This document shows positions 36,401-49,555 of a stretch of 64,000 nt of DNA, one piece after another. Position 1 is the stretch's first letter. Every line of letters begins with the position of its first letter. The position numbers and the translations under genes are program-made. The DNA comes from Asterella californica. Its lineage: Eukaryota > Streptophyta > Marchantiopsida > Marchantiales > Aytoniaceae. The notes beneath the pieces were generated by a model, which was not told where the DNA came from, did no database searches, and saw only the letters and a list, made by a program, of their open reading frames with translations. Location: contig JAYKYS010000004.1 in NCBI GenBank assembly GCA_036924285.1, positions 1,984,001-2,048,000 on the forward strand, read 5' to 3'.

Positions 36401-38880
36401 AGACCCTAACAGGGACATGGCTGAGGGTCGGAGGGTCGGTCGGTCAGTCAGTCAGCCAGACCATGAGAGCTACCGCCTGCTTTAAAATGTGTGCGCTCTG
36501 CTTTATTCAATATTCTGGTTTGAGCGCGATCCTCGTGATTCGTCTCGACCTTACGAAACAGGCTCGACTGGAGCGTATTGGCCGTATCTGCGAGCCTCAG
36601 TACAGTACCTGCAAACAGACGAGCCACACCTGTGTGAGGTTCTTCCAGAGCTGCCTGTTGCATGAAGTGATATGTGCCGAAGCCAACCCAAGCTTTGATG
36701 CTTTTCCAACTTGCGACTTGGAGGCATCAGTGGAATAAGCAAAGTTCTCATAGATGATGAAAAGGCACGATGAAAATTCTCACCTCGTTGGCAGCCACAA
36801 TTTATAAATTCCTCAGTGGCAGGCTGCGGGAGAATACGGTGAAGTGAGATATCACCTCATACTTCGTCCTCCTCGTCCTCGGAGTGAACTGCGTGAACGT
36901 ACTGGGTAGCAGTGAACTCAGTCACGCAGTAGCGCAATCTCACCATCCTCGTGCCTACATTAGGATTTACTGCGGAGATGAGCCTACTTTAGACGAGCAG
37001 GTGACCTGACCTGACCTAACATAACCTGACCCGCAGTTGTGATCCTTTTGGATTCTCTTACACCGTCCGTCGTCATCACTTGAGCTTTTTGTCTTGGCAA
37101 AACGTGAGTGTTGTCGCCAACCATGTCTTTGTCGTTCATGGGAGACTGCTAACTGTTATCTTGCATTATTCGTAACAAGATCAGTGAGAACGTCGAGACG
37201 CTACTTCTGGAAAACATCGGTGCTATAGATTCTCTACTGAAAAACTAGCTAGCTTCCTACCGGAGGCTGTCACTTTTAACTCGTCGATTCCTTATTATTT
37301 GTCGCATCTAATAAGTGAATACTGTCATAATCATCACCAACTACTTCCGCAGATGACAAAGAAAAGTTTGTAACCAGCCGCGCCACTTACCCCCTGAATC
37401 AAGTCTTTTAGTTGGCCAGTACGGCAATATCTCCGCCCTTATCAACTCCAGTTAACTTCTTTCTCAAAGTCTACTCCTCCGTGTCGTTTCCTCTCACAGC
37501 TGAAACTGTCAACTCCAACCCACAAGCGGGCATGTCAGAAGCGGTAATAACTGGCGCTTAGCGGAGTATACGTCACTTTTGCTGTCCGAGCATAAGAAAG
37601 ACCTGTTTCTTGATGTACTTGGTTGTTAGTTGGACATAACAGACATAACAAAGCTTCCCATATGCTTCGATGCTCAAGTCTGTACTGAATGACAAGTCCA
37701 GCTTTGAGGACGTCAACGGGCAAAAAAGGCATCCATGTCTCAACAGAATAGAGAGAGAACCAGCCCCAGCCGAGATCCGGCATTCTTTGTAAGTTATTCC
37801 GGCGAATTGCCGGGAAAGCAGGTGCCGGCAAATTTCCATCACAATACGCGCAAAAGCAACAACAAGATACTTGAGAAGTGTCTAAAATCGCCGGTAAGTT
37901 ATCACAAGGCAAGGAGGAAGGCCAGACAATCAAGCGTCCGGAGGGCGTCCCGGTGGCAGCCCCGTAACCGGGTCCACTGAAGCCCTACTATAGTGGACCA
38001 GCTACTCTTGTAACTGGTTATACACATATCTACTGTGGTACTGACTGGCTGCTCTATGTACGTTCCCTTCCGCGCTCGGCTGCGGAATATTCGAACTAAA
38101 AAAGGAATAACTTCTCACGGCGCTTGGTCTCGTTCAAGAAATGCAATTCTGCGGCTCATGCCGAAATCCACCAGACGCAGCTCGTTCTCAAGGCTATCGG
38201 TGTCCCTTCTTTGGCGCAAGGTGTTGCCCTGGATAGGGAGCTGCCTTCTATGCTGCTACCTCGATTTCGCTGCTGCCCATGGGAGCTACTATCTCTACGA
38301 GGAATATCTTGCTGCTCACTACATTCTACCGGAACAGCGCACTGCACTAAGTTTTGGGTCGAGACTCTCTAAAGCTGCATTCACAAGACTTGCGTTTGTT
38401 GTTTTGCGTTCGCGTTTCTGGTGACCGTCGTCACCGAAAGGCCGGGCGACTGAGATAAAAGAGAGAACACCCTCAGTCGAGTTTCACTCAGTCACTTTGC
38501 GTTTCACTCGCTACAGAAGGTGTCCGGTACGGATTACCGGCGCGCCAAACACCATTTGTAGGGAAACGCGAATCCACACATAAGTGTCAGACCAGTTCAC
38601 ATGGATGTGAAAGGTTGCGCCTTACGTTTGTATCGCGCTTCCGGTTGGTGACTAAGACCCAGGTCGCCCTAAACCCTTTCCTACCAGTCGTTTGTTTTAA
38701 AATAACAAGAGAAGGAAATTTCAGATAAAACGCCTAATGTGTGACGGGAACGCGAACGCAGAGGTGTTTCATGTGAAATAGGGGTGTTAAAGTTATAACC
38801 TTCTCGAAAGATTTGGACCGGCTGGAGGGAGTTATTACTTGGTAGGTGTTTCTTGCAGGCACATCTGGAGGTGCACACCA
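33457..38880. other. GC-balanced stretch downstream of the F-box gene, no recognisable coding exon
   Basis: Composition stays gene-like for over 5 kb, but no frame shows a known domain. The longest frame (38,035-38,424 plus, 129 codons) contains a plausible stretch around YYLYEEYLAAHYILPEQR that I could not place in a family. A neighbouring frame (38,124-38,372) is partly open over the same bases. 3' UTR of the F-box gene, unrecognised exons or non-coding transcripts are all possible. Confidence 0.35.
35302..35323. repeat. CAG microsatellite, about seven units
   Basis: Uninterrupted CAG trinucleotides lie in non-coding DNA as far as can be judged. Confidence 0.9.
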
Positions 38881-40380
38881 CGGAAGTTTTCTTAGTAGAT
38901 TTTTATTCCTTTCGTTCTTTTTTTCTGCAGTAAAAAATCTATTACTCTTCATAATTATTTTTGGTGTTAGAATTAAAAAAAAGTTAATGAAGAGATCCTG
39001 GTGTCCATTCACAAAGACGACCTAGAATGAACCACGATTCTACACAAAATTACCCGAGATGAAATGACTATCTTCTGTCTCAATCGTTGAAAAATATTTC
39101 TTTTTAACTTTGACATTCCCTTATAGACTATATACGAGACAGAAACGGAGCACACTATATACCGTCGCTATTCAAATAACTTTGAATTAAATTTCATCAC
39201 GAACTTGGACTAAATTCGTGGTGAAACTAGAAAAAGGAAATACTTTATTCTAAAAGAGTTATCTCGAAATGCCCAGATCATATGTTACAGTAATATCTTA
39301 TATGTGACAATCATGCTAAGCAAATAAATCTCATCATGCGAACTAAAGAGAAGCTACTGTAGCGAAATATTTCGTTAAAGCCAGATGACCCTAGAAATAT
39401 GCATAGTAACCAGGAGAACTCATTCTGGTGGGTTTTCTGCAAACAAAAGAATTCATCCGTTATACCCAAAATAATTTTTGCTAAATAAATATGCATCTAA
39501 AGTGTACATCTCATCAAGGGAAGGAAAACAACAAGTGGATAAAAAATTTGGGCTCCTCATTCCTTGAGCCATTCTTTATGTGACTGGAAACTGACTATAC
39601 ATATGTCTGGAAGTTTACGTACACAAGTTAGAGAAAATTTATCTCTTAAAATAACTTTCAGCTAGATTTCAAGAGGAGGGGAAATCTACTTATCCCACGT
39701 TACTTAAATATAATAAATTATTCATGTACTATATTTAGAATAGAATACTTAAATACACAATCTGAAGTTATCACAATGATAACTGGACTGGTTAAGACTT
39801 CAAACGTCGGGTGTTTGAGCAGGACAGAGGAGATCTGAAGAAAATTCTTGTAACACGATAATATTTCATTAATACAGAGACATTAGTGAGACATAATAAT
39901 ATGATTGTTACTCTAAAGATTTAAAGCAGTATCTAAACTATTAAATAGTGTCCAAAGTCTCATCAAGAGCACATCTGATTCGTTCACAACAAAAATAATT
40001 CACTATCAATAATAAAAAGATACTCTAATACATGAAACAAAATCGGCTCAGGTGATAATGCAAGGATACTTTACATTAGGTAGATGATAGAACTTGCTTG
40101 CCATAGCACAATCTGTTAAGAAGAGGTTTAATCAAAGCTCTCCAAGAGCTTTACACTCTATGACTAACTTCAGAACTATTATTGAGGATAGACTGAGAAA
40201 CGTTGAATCGAGGTTCTGTGGTTTTCCTCTCTAACCTGATGTATACGGGAAGGAGAAAAAAGAGGATTCATTCCTCACTTTTATACCCGAACCTGGGGTT
40301 TAAAAGCACGCTACAGAAGTGGATTAGCGAAATATGGTAACTGCAACTTCACATGGTTAGTACAATCCGCGAATCATAAC
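38881..40380. other. AT-rich, no recognisable gene
   Basis: Stop codons are dense in all frames. No recognisable repeat or RNA gene. Confidence 0.5.
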
Positions 40381-40421
40381 TACTTTCGCTACCCGAGGAA
40401 ACCGATTTGGATAGCAGCAGG

Positions 40422-40463
40422 GTAGTCGCAGCGACCGAAAATTATACTTTCGGTCGCGACTAC
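40422..40463. repeat. Inverted repeat with 16-19-bp arms
   Basis: GTAGTCGCAGCGACCGAAA (40,422-40,440) pairs with TTTCGGTCGCGACTAC (40,448-40,463), with a three-base bulge in the left arm. A further TTTCGGTCGG follows at about 40,472, so part of the arm is duplicated. Confidence 0.8.
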
Positions 40464-43400
40464 TCTCGGTACTTTCGGTCGGTTGGATGAGTGCAGCCTT
40501 GGGGAAGGTTGATGGGATTAGTTTGTACTTCTTATCCGGGGGGAAGGTGACAGCTCAAAGCTCAGTTGACCACTCACGTATCTGTCAGCAATTGTCCATC
40601 CTGTGAAGTGTGAACGTGTTATACTTAGATTCCTATACCCAAAGTTGACTGTAGTGAAATCAGAATAATATCTGTCACAATCGGTTCGGAGTCGGTTCCA
40701 AGAAACACTGTCAATCCATGTCAAAGAAACGCCTACACTATGTTACTCTCATCTCATGCGGCATGCCTTGGCTTGAAGCTTTATGATCCACCCACATACC
40801 TGTGCCTGGGCCCTGGGGGCGAGATGCTTTGACTCGAACATTTACCGTGAGAACCACCTGATACCAAATCCGTCGTGGCCACACCGAACCATCCGAACCT
40901 CTTGGTCAAGTCTCTGTACGGAGTTTCCTCCAGACTTAGAACCCCGGAACCATATCAACTTTTAGACTTGAATAGTCAGTGCATCAAGACTTTCCTATGA
41001 CGAAGAACAAGCAAAGAAATAGTCGTGGAAGACTGTCGTGCCCAACACTCGAGACTAAGAGACGGGGTCTTGTAGAGAATTTCCTGAAGCTATTTTAAGG
41101 GTCCTTCAATAGATAATAGATAGAAGTATCAAACTATCCAGTGCACCTGTAACATTGTCGCAACTGTAATTCGAAGCGAACATTATCGGTTCGTTTCGAA
41201 CATGTCCGACACTGCGCATAGCCTTCTAACTCATCTGTACGTTGCCCCACTCAAGCAGAATGAAACAAAAACTGTAGTCAAACAACTTTTGGCCTTGAGT
41301 GAGAGATTCTTCTCCTGTAAACACGATGTGCCTAGCGCTCATAGTCCCTTGATCTGGACGCTTTCCGTCGTTAAAAGATGGGGAATATAATGTAATGAGA
41401 TGTACGTGCATACACAGGAGACTCACGCACAATGTGATGCTGAAGAACTACCTTGGGCCGGGCTGTCGACCTGACGGGGAAAAACCAGGCACTGAATACT
41501 ATACCCAGAAGGACCGCGAGAAAGAGGAAATATAGAACCGTCCGATCCCTTGCATCATGGGCTCCATGAGTGTTGTTAATTTGGCTACACCGATGGAAGC
41601 CTTGTCGTTTTGTATTTCAGGAACAATGCCGAATCAGAAGATTCCGCATGATGCATCAATGGATCACCGTGGTTGTCACCTGTAGACTAGAATTAAGCTG
41701 GTCTAGTTAATTACCTCGGCTGCTACCCCTGGCCTTGCTGCCCGAGAACCTCCAACGTCTTCCGGGGAAGTTGTAGTGCTGCTAATGTGCCCATTCTGCC
41801 AGTCCTTCCGGTTTGATGCTTTGGCTAACTAAGCCCATGTTTTAGTCGCAGCTCAAGTTCAGTGCACTCGTCGTCCGTCCCTTCCTTCCTCAGAGGTCGG
41901 TCCGGAGAAAATCTTCTAACAGCTCATCACACTGTTTGGAACATTCCAGCCAAGATACTTGCCTTACGTATGAACAGGGAGTCCAAGCATGTTGGGAGGT
42001 AGGTGCGGAATAGGGGGAATTACTTGTACAACATGACAAAATGTGGCGAGTTCAGGAATACCTTCACTGCTCATGCGTTGCTTGCTGTGAGGATGCGCAG
42101 AGATATGGCAGCATTCAGGTTTTTGTGTCTTGGTCGTAAGGCCGGTCTCTCCTCCCACTCAAATGCAACTTTGTGGTGTCATGCAAACTTCCTGCAGCTG
42201 TCCTGTAGTTCACTGTGAGCTGACTGTGATGAACTTCTATCTCATTCTTGGACTTAGACATACATAAACAACTGAAAAGTTGTTCGTTCAAACTAGTGGA
42301 TAAATTCAGGTGATGAAGATGACGTTAGTCCTCGAGAAGAATTTGTTCCGAGGTCTTCTATGTTTCTCTGTACCTTATCATGTAACATCAATTCGCTGTT
42401 GCCAAAGCTGACTGGGAACATTTACTCAGTACGTTCAAAATGGGCACGATGGACAACTATGCTTGCTGTTTTCGAGATCCACTATAATATACAAGTCCCT
42501 GATTCATTACGTGTAAGGCCGCCAAGATTCTTTAATTCCTACTTTTCGTACGTTCTTGTAGGGGTGGCAGAAAGGGACAAACCACCATGCAAACAGGCCT
42601 CCAAAGCTTCAATGAAAACATAACAGGTGCAAAAATCCAATGCACTTCACAGTTAGCTCCTGCCTCAATTTTTTATCTTCCCAAATTGCATTTTTATTGA
42701 TGAACCGGCTCCTAGTAAATGTACGTCCAGCATTCGAATGCTGATAGTGTCAGTTGTCAGCAAAACCAGCAACTGGGAGCACTGATCACGAATGATAAGA
42801 TCTAGATGTTCATGAAGAGTACTCAGCAACTTCAGGACACGAAAAGTTCAGCCGTATAGAACTTTCCGGAAGTTCAAGCTGAAATGCCAGATAATGAACA
42901 CGAAGGGCAAGCCGCAGGACAAGATGAACTCAGCAAATAGAGCCCTGCAGGAAGAAGAAATTTCGGTGCTTGAAGTGACCTCACAAACTCACAGCAGTAC
43001 ATAGGCGCGTTGGACGACCTGAAATTGAACTTCTCTAACGTTCCTCTTTCTCTTGTGGTTCAAGAAGTGGTTAAGTGAAACATCCGAGGACGGTGTCGTT
43101 GTTTGAAGCAGACGAGTGGTACCGGCACTGTAGACAGTAGCTCAGTCCAGTAGCTTTAGTGCATAGCTGCTTTTTGTGTAGAACGTGGACGCGGTTGGGA
43201 GTTGGGAGAATAAGATAAAGTACAGAAGTTAGCCAGCCGGCAGGGCTACGAATCTAGCAGGTGCGCTAAGTTTGATATGAAGGATACGACTTGGACTGCA
43301 CATTGTGTTTCACTTCTTCAGCCTACGCAATACGCAGCCTGTTGAAATGAGTTTATCTCGCCTGTAGAATTTTAAAATGTCTTCCTTCTCATACTTTTTC

Positions 43401-44620
43401 TTCTTTATAACAAAAAGGTTGGAACAGATACTCCCACCTGCTCACAAGGACGTACGCTTTTGTTAATGAGGGAATTGCGACGTAAGATTGTAGAACTTGT
43501 AAAGGGTACTAGGTACTCAACTGAAAAGTCGGTGCCCTTCCTGTACATGTATCTCCGTTTGATTCTTAAACTTGGCTACAACGACACGACGTAACGGATG
43601 AATTGCGCAAGAGCAAGGATCTACATTGTACAGATTTGACTCCGTGGCATTAATCTTATCTTGTCTCCTTGTCGTAAGATCTCGTGACGCTTTCCACTAG
43701 TCCATTACGCCTTCACAAGGAAAATTCTAGAAGACACATAAAACCTGCCTTAAACCTAAATGACGACGTGGAGGTCGAGGTCGTCGTGGTCGAGATGTGT
43801 TCAGCAGGCCGCCAAAACATGGACTCATTCAAGATTTGGTAGCGATTTACTATAAAGGTCAAAGTCTCACCCGCCCGGCTTTCTATCGTTTTCCTTTCCA
43901 TGTTGTTTGTGCGCGGGGCAAACCACGACCTGAAGAGTTACGAAATTGTCTTACCACATCACAACCAGCACGAGTTTTAATACGTACACAATGAAACTGT
44001 ACCACGACAGACAACTACCTTACGGGTGCTGATGACGATCACACCAACAGGCCAGCCCAGGGTATCTTGCATGACTGAGAACGAACGTAGAGATCACACT
44101 CCTTGTGTGGCAAACCAACTCCGAGCCAGGAACGAAATCGTGAGTCCAGAATGACGAATCTGGATACGGGTCGGTAATGTGTTCCGATCGAGGAGGAAGA
44201 GCATGCGGGCAGCTAAAAACAAAAGCTGAAGTCAGCTGCTACAGAACTTGCCCTGGTGTCCGCAGTTCCCGTAGACAGCCCCGCCACGCCAATGCCGACA
44301 ACAGGCTCGTCTTCTCTTCCATGCTCCTTCAAATCCTTCTCTCTATCTCCACCGGGACTCCAAGTACGTAGACCCTTCCTCTCGGAAGAGAATCCCCAGC
44401 CAACCAGCACCGCGCCCAGCTCACCCACCCCATAAGCTCATAACACCCGCGCCGTTCTCAAGACAGCAGGAAATCCACGGCTGCCCAGATTCGGGTTCTC
44501 CACCTCACCCTCATCCGACTCTTTTGGCACCGCCCATTTAAATTCACTGCTCACTGAAAGCAGGAGAATGGCAGAAGGAGCGATGGAATCTTTCGGCACA
44601 GTCATTAGTAGAATAATAGG
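40464..44620. other. GC-balanced stretch without recognisable gene
   Basis: Composition is similar to 33-38 kb. Short open frames only, none with a known motif. Unrecognised exons are possible. Confidence 0.35.
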
Positions 44621-44756
44621 GCGTGCTTTTAAGTAAAACGTAGTTTCAAAATTCTATTTTTATCTAGGTTATTTTATCATAATCCAAAAGACAACTTTTT
44701 GTACTTAAATTTTATATTTGATAAAGATTTTGAAGGTAAATTATTAATAAAGGGTA

Positions 44757-44778
44757 AACTAAACCCTAAACCCTAACC
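44757..44778 (+). repeat. Short interstitial plant-telomere-type repeat
   Basis: AAACCCTAAACCCTAA contains two adjacent plant telomere units (TTTAGGG on the other strand). Such telo-boxes are common in plant promoters and at repair sites. Confidence 0.7.
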
Positions 44779-44852
44779 TATTGTAACCAAATTGACACAT
44801 AAAAATCATTAAATAGATTTTAAAGCATTATTCTTCAAGAAATAAATATTAC

Positions 44853-45180
44853 TTGGAGAGGAAAAAGCTACCGGTTGTTTTTTTCCTCTATAACGGACAA
44901 GATTTTCGGAAGTATGACTCTTTCCTTCTGATGTACCAAGATTTTGATGTCCAGATCTCTAGCACTCTAGGTATCGAGGTTGGTTTACTCAAGTATCTTG
45001 ATTTACACAACATTGACCTGAGTAATAATATGTGTAATGAAACCCGATCCATTATGCAATTGATTAAAGACAGTATTACAACATGAGCCATCCTCGAAGA
45101 TTTCCATTCTAACAAGTTGTATAATTCGTTGTGTTTGATTTTCCAACTTGGGGATAATGGGATTGAACTCTCTGTAATTT
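44853..45180 (+). pseudogene. Possible leucine-rich-repeat fragment
   Basis: The plus frame 44,853-45,086, continued after a TGA, contains spaced Leu/Ile residues and NN motifs (LLKYLDLHNIDLSNN, then LGDNGIELSV). These recall ribonuclease-inhibitor-type leucine-rich repeats. At most two or three repeats are visible, with a stop between them. This is a weak call: AT-rich DNA yields Leu/Ile/Asn-rich frames by chance. Confidence 0.2.
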
Positions 45181-48100
45181 TCATAAGTTACTGTGACATA
45201 CTTGTTCTAATACTGACAAGTTATATTATTTTTTTAAGATACTATTAATTTAGATCAAATGAGTTTGTAATACTATTTCTTTTAAGAAGATTACTTGATC
45301 AAGATATATATATATATATATGGATTTGTACTTCTATTCCAATTATGATTTTGAATACAAATCCGTTTATTAACCTAAATCTTGTGGTTAATTTTCACTC
45401 TTTTTAGATTTCTTATCGTGAGTATGATTAAAGTATCTTTGAATTTTGAATTATTTTACTTTGTTTTATGTATTTCCTACATACAAAACTTTAAAAGTGT
45501 AAAAGACAAGATTTTAGTTCTAGGAATAATAGTTTGAACAACATACTCAATTTACTCAAATGAATGATATATTTTATATTTCATTTCCAAAGCTTTCTTG
45601 TCCTCCTCTTAGATAAGGCGGATCAATCAAAATGATATCATGGAGGCTGATCAATGATTGTCATGTCACTATCTCAAGAATCAAGAAAATACTTCTTTTA
45701 TTGAATAAATCGTTCTCCGGAACTAGTTCTGTTCTCTGTTTGTACAATTTAATTTTTAATCAATCAAAATATTTATTATTTACTCTTAAAAATATTTGTT
45801 TTACTCTCACCTAGTTTATAACAGAATCATTCAATGAATCCTTCAGTTTCACAAGTCATTTTTCCACAATAATGTGGAAAGCAACCAAAATAATAATATT
45901 TTTTATGGGCTGTCATACCTATTGTTACCGCATGATTGATTACTCTTGCTTCTGATTAGCAAGTCGGTATTATTACACTGTTAACGATCTAACACCTCTA
46001 TTAATTTTTTTTTCATATATCACACAACTTGTACCACAATCATGATATTGGCCTCTCTTGGCAGTTGCAAATAGAGCACTCGAGTTCTTTTGATCTGTTT
46101 GCAAAGATTACATCGGAGGATCATCCTAGTTTAAGAGTCAAAATTTTACTCTTGTTTATGTATTCCAAATTTTGTATTTTGAAAGTCATAAAGTGATATA
46201 TGATAGGCTCTTTTTACTTACAGGATCAAAAATCAAAAAATGAACCTTGTATATTTACTTGAGGTTTAAGTTTTTACTAACAGTTATTTAACCACTTTTC
46301 TTACTTGCAGGTGGTTATAACATATCATATCAATAACCTTCGGGATACATCATCATCTTGTTATGAATTTGAGAAGACTTTTGGTTTTTCCATTTGCATA
46401 TCTTGATTCATCATTTACCTTATCTTGTTATAATAGTATCAGAATTATTGAATAAATACTTTAATTTCACTTAAATAATAAATTTTGTTTATTATATAGT
46501 GTTTATTATTACTATTTGCTAGATATGCACATATATAATAATTACAACACGACTCGTACTTTATTTATAGATAAACAGGTCCAATTGACTACCAAAGAAC
46601 AAAATTAATTCTTAGTTCAATATATACAAAAGACATAAAATTCATTTCAAAATTCACAAAGATTAATCGAAATATTTCTGTTATATCTTCCAAAGATTGA
46701 ATATGTATCTAACCTCTGTGAAAAATAACAAGGGATGCTAAATAGGAATTTAATCTTAGAAATTACATCTATTTGCACTTTGATATCAATGACATTTGTT
46801 TTATATGTTGATCTTTGTTACTTTTGTTTGATTATCATATTCTTTTTTATTATGCAATAGACTTCTAATAGGACAAGTTTATGAATTACAGTAAAATGTT
46901 TCAGGTAAGTTAATTTGAAACGGAGGATTTCATTAAGAATTGTTTTAGCTTCAGTCTGAGATTAACTTTATTTTCTAATATAATATAATACACTTTATAA
47001 TACAGATATATACACACTGTACAACTGAAACCACTATTGACGTGTCTCGTTGTGAACCATTCGTGCGATCTTCATCAATTACCGTTCGATCACAATCAAG
47101 AGCTAAAGGTTTAAAACAAGCGTGGTGTGTCCCTCTTCCATTTCACGACAATATAGTCTCCTCTGCCAGGCTCGAAACAATAAATGTTTTGGGAAAAACT
47201 GGGTGTGGTAGAGCCCTAATTGTTGTCTTGCACCTCCCTGTTCTGAGAGGTGGAGAAATCCTTTCTTGACGAAGGTTAGATCATGAATTAACATCTGGGC
47301 ATGATGTTTCCCGTAATGCGTCGGATGGACTATCAGTGGAGAAAACTTTATGATGAAACTTTTGTCAGATTAAAAATTATACATGTTATTGACTGTTTTT
47401 CACTTTTGCAATATTCTCCCATACACAGACATAAAGGTGACTACACTCTTTACTGTAGTTAGTACGTATACTTAACTAGTGTATAGCACATTAACTGTAG
47501 TACAGGTGGTCTTAATTTTCTTAACATAGCACTATTCAAGTGTACAATATAAAACATGACAAAATCATAATGTTTACGCAAAACTAGAATACAATAATAG
47601 TACATTTTTATTCTGTTGGTCGGAATCTCAAAAGTTTGATATTAATAATGATTACTTAAAACCCTGAGACAGATCAAAATACTGTTGTGAGAGAACTGAA
47701 TCAAGAATGAACGGTAAGATTCAACAAGACTCTTGTTAAAGGTGAAAAGAGCGGAAGTGTTTGTAAAAAGATGTCAAAATGATTTTCTATTGAAACCCCA
47801 ATTACTACCACTTTTAAATATTAAAACTTATATTATTTAAATATTATGAACATATTATTTATAACATTAATTACGTTTTACCTTTAGTAATGTGAATGCG
47901 AAGTTACTCTCATTCACGCTAATATACATGCAATATCAACTTCGGGGAAGTTTTGCCCGTTTGTTGTTACTGGAAAAAGATATATACAGAAAAGAAACAA
48001 AAATCCTATAACAAGCTGATAGACCAAAATATGTTATAAATATTAAAAGTTATCCAGTCTAGAGATGCAAGGGGATCCAGACATAAACTATGAGGGAGTG

Positions 48101-48484
48101 CTCCCCAAATTATACATGCGGGATCCAAAATATATATAATGTGAGATGCCGATCACCACTATAGCACATTTTACGAAAGATTTAATTTATTATCCAACCT
48201 TTCTTTGGATATTTATCTCCTCCATCAAGGGGAGGTGATTCATGATCGAGCATGCATATTTATTTATTCACCTGGGTTTTTCTCTATATTTTGATGCTAT
48301 TGTATTTTGTAGGTGGTATTATTTTCAGATCCAGCGAATCACATACTCTCATCGCCAGGTCTAGTCAAGACGGAATTATAAACATACCCCTCTAAAATTA
48401 TGAAATGAACTGAATATTTTATTTCTCTGCTAAAAATCTCTCTATATTTTCTTTTCGTCTTTTCTCTCCAATTGAGATTCGAGC
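45181..48484. other. AT-rich, no recognisable gene
   Basis: It includes an AT dinucleotide run near 45,305-45,321 whose flanks (GGATTTGTA and TACAAATCC) are inverted copies. A less AT-rich frame at 47,042-47,269 has no known motif. Confidence 0.5.
48214..48239. repeat. Hairpin of the CACCTC...GAGGTG family, copy 1
   Basis: ATCTCC and GGAGGTGAT arms surround TCCATCAAGG. It shares the CATCAAG loop word and GAGGTGA right arm with 49,182-49,213. Confidence 0.5.
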
Positions 48485-48566
48485 TCACGTGAGGCAGTCC
48501 TTAGACCTTGATAGTTTCCATCACTTCACGTGAGGCAGTCCTTAGACCTTGATAGTTTCCATCACT
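48485..48566 (+). repeat. 41-bp perfect tandem duplication
   Basis: The unit beginning TCACGTGAGGCAGTCC is present twice in tandem with a period of 41 bases and no differences over most of its length. Confidence 0.9.
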
Positions 48567-48806
48567 CCACCACTCCCTCTGGCCTATATTAAAGATCAAT
48601 GTAGGAGAAGCATCTCGTTTACACTCTTCAAGTTAATTTTAGTGTGAAGTCATCTCCAGACGACTTTGTTTTATTGGATAGTTGAGGTTGGTGGGTCATC
48701 TCATACCATGCTCTTAGCCATTTTGAATTTCTTTTCAAACAGGAAACACCTAAACCTGCCCCGGAAACATTGTAAGTCGCCGCTACGAGTACGGGCAGAC
48801 TAGCCT

Positions 48807-49133
48807 TTGCAGTTGTGGCTGGAAGGGGTGTTTTTAACCCTCAACTGCTGCGTTGACACTCTTGAAGTTAATTTTAGTGTGAAGTCACACCCTGATATTT
48901 TTACTCTGCATTTCTACTCAAATGTATTAAAGAGTATTTCTTCTGTGAAGTCACACCTTGATTTTTGTATCCAGAACTGTTGCGTTGACACTCTTGAAGT
49001 TAATTTTAGTGCAAATTCACACCTTGATATTTTTATTCTGAACTTCTATTCAAATGTATTAAAGAGTATTTCTGTCCAAAAGACAAATCTCTATGCCAAT
49101 CATCGCACATGGTTTAAGTCCCAAGAAAGATGA
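48807..49133 (+). other. Open frame of 108 codons carried by a 132-bp tandem repeat
   Basis: The translation contains a duplicated block (CCVDTLEVNFS twice, FYSNVLKSIS twice), because the underlying 132-bp DNA repeat is exactly 44 codons long. No known family is recognised. The repeat length alone keeps the frame open, so coding is doubtful. Confidence 0.25.
48843..49080 (+). repeat. Two-copy tandem repeat, period 132 bp
   Basis: AACTGCTGCGTTGACACTC at 48,843 and AACTGTTGCGTTGACACTC at 48,975 begin two alignable units. A partial third relative (CACTCTTCAAGTTAATTTTA) lies at about 48,622. Confidence 0.85.
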
Positions 49134-49181
49134 TTGTCCTTTTCCTACTTTCTGGTGGATGTACATTTTGGATGTATATTT

Positions 49182-49213
49182 TATTTACCTCTATCATCAA
49201 GAAGAGGTGAATA
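49182..49213. repeat. Hairpin of the CACCTC...GAGGTG family, copy 2
   Basis: TATTTACCTCT (49,182) pairs with AGAGGTGAATA (49,203) with one mismatch. The loop is ATCATCAAGA. Confidence 0.7.
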
Positions 49214-49508
49214 CGCAAAGAAGTTAATATTAATGTTATATTGTTAAATGAATAACACTAAATATGATAGAGAGTGTAGTTGATTCTCGACATGAAGAGG
49301 ACATAACGTCGTCATTTTTATCACTATTTTCTCTCGCACGCTGTCCGTGATAGAGTAAATTTTGACACAGTCGCGATCCCTTATCATGAAACAGCAAGAA
49401 CATTACAAAGATCAGATTCAGTTCTCTACCCGTTCTGTATGTCTCTTCCTACTGTGACTTTGCTACCATCTGGGAAGCATGGATATAGAGGCGTATAGAC
49501 GTCTTCTT

Positions 49509-49555
49509 TGCATATTTCACCTCCTCCATCTTCTTGTGAAAGAGGTGAATATGCA
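49509..49555. repeat. Hairpin of the CACCTC...GAGGTG family, copy 3
   Basis: TGCATATTTCACCTC (49,509) pairs with GAGGTGAATATGCA (49,542), with one extra T in the left arm. Confidence 0.8.

Noticed and set aside
38035..38424. A named gene in the GC-balanced stretch
   Set aside because: No family match by eye, and two frames compete over the same bases.
44757..44778. Telomere or chromosome end
   Set aside because: Only two to three units, with unique DNA on both sides.
48807..49133. A confident repeat-protein gene
   Set aside because: The frame is explained by a 132-bp DNA repeat and shows no other coding evidence.
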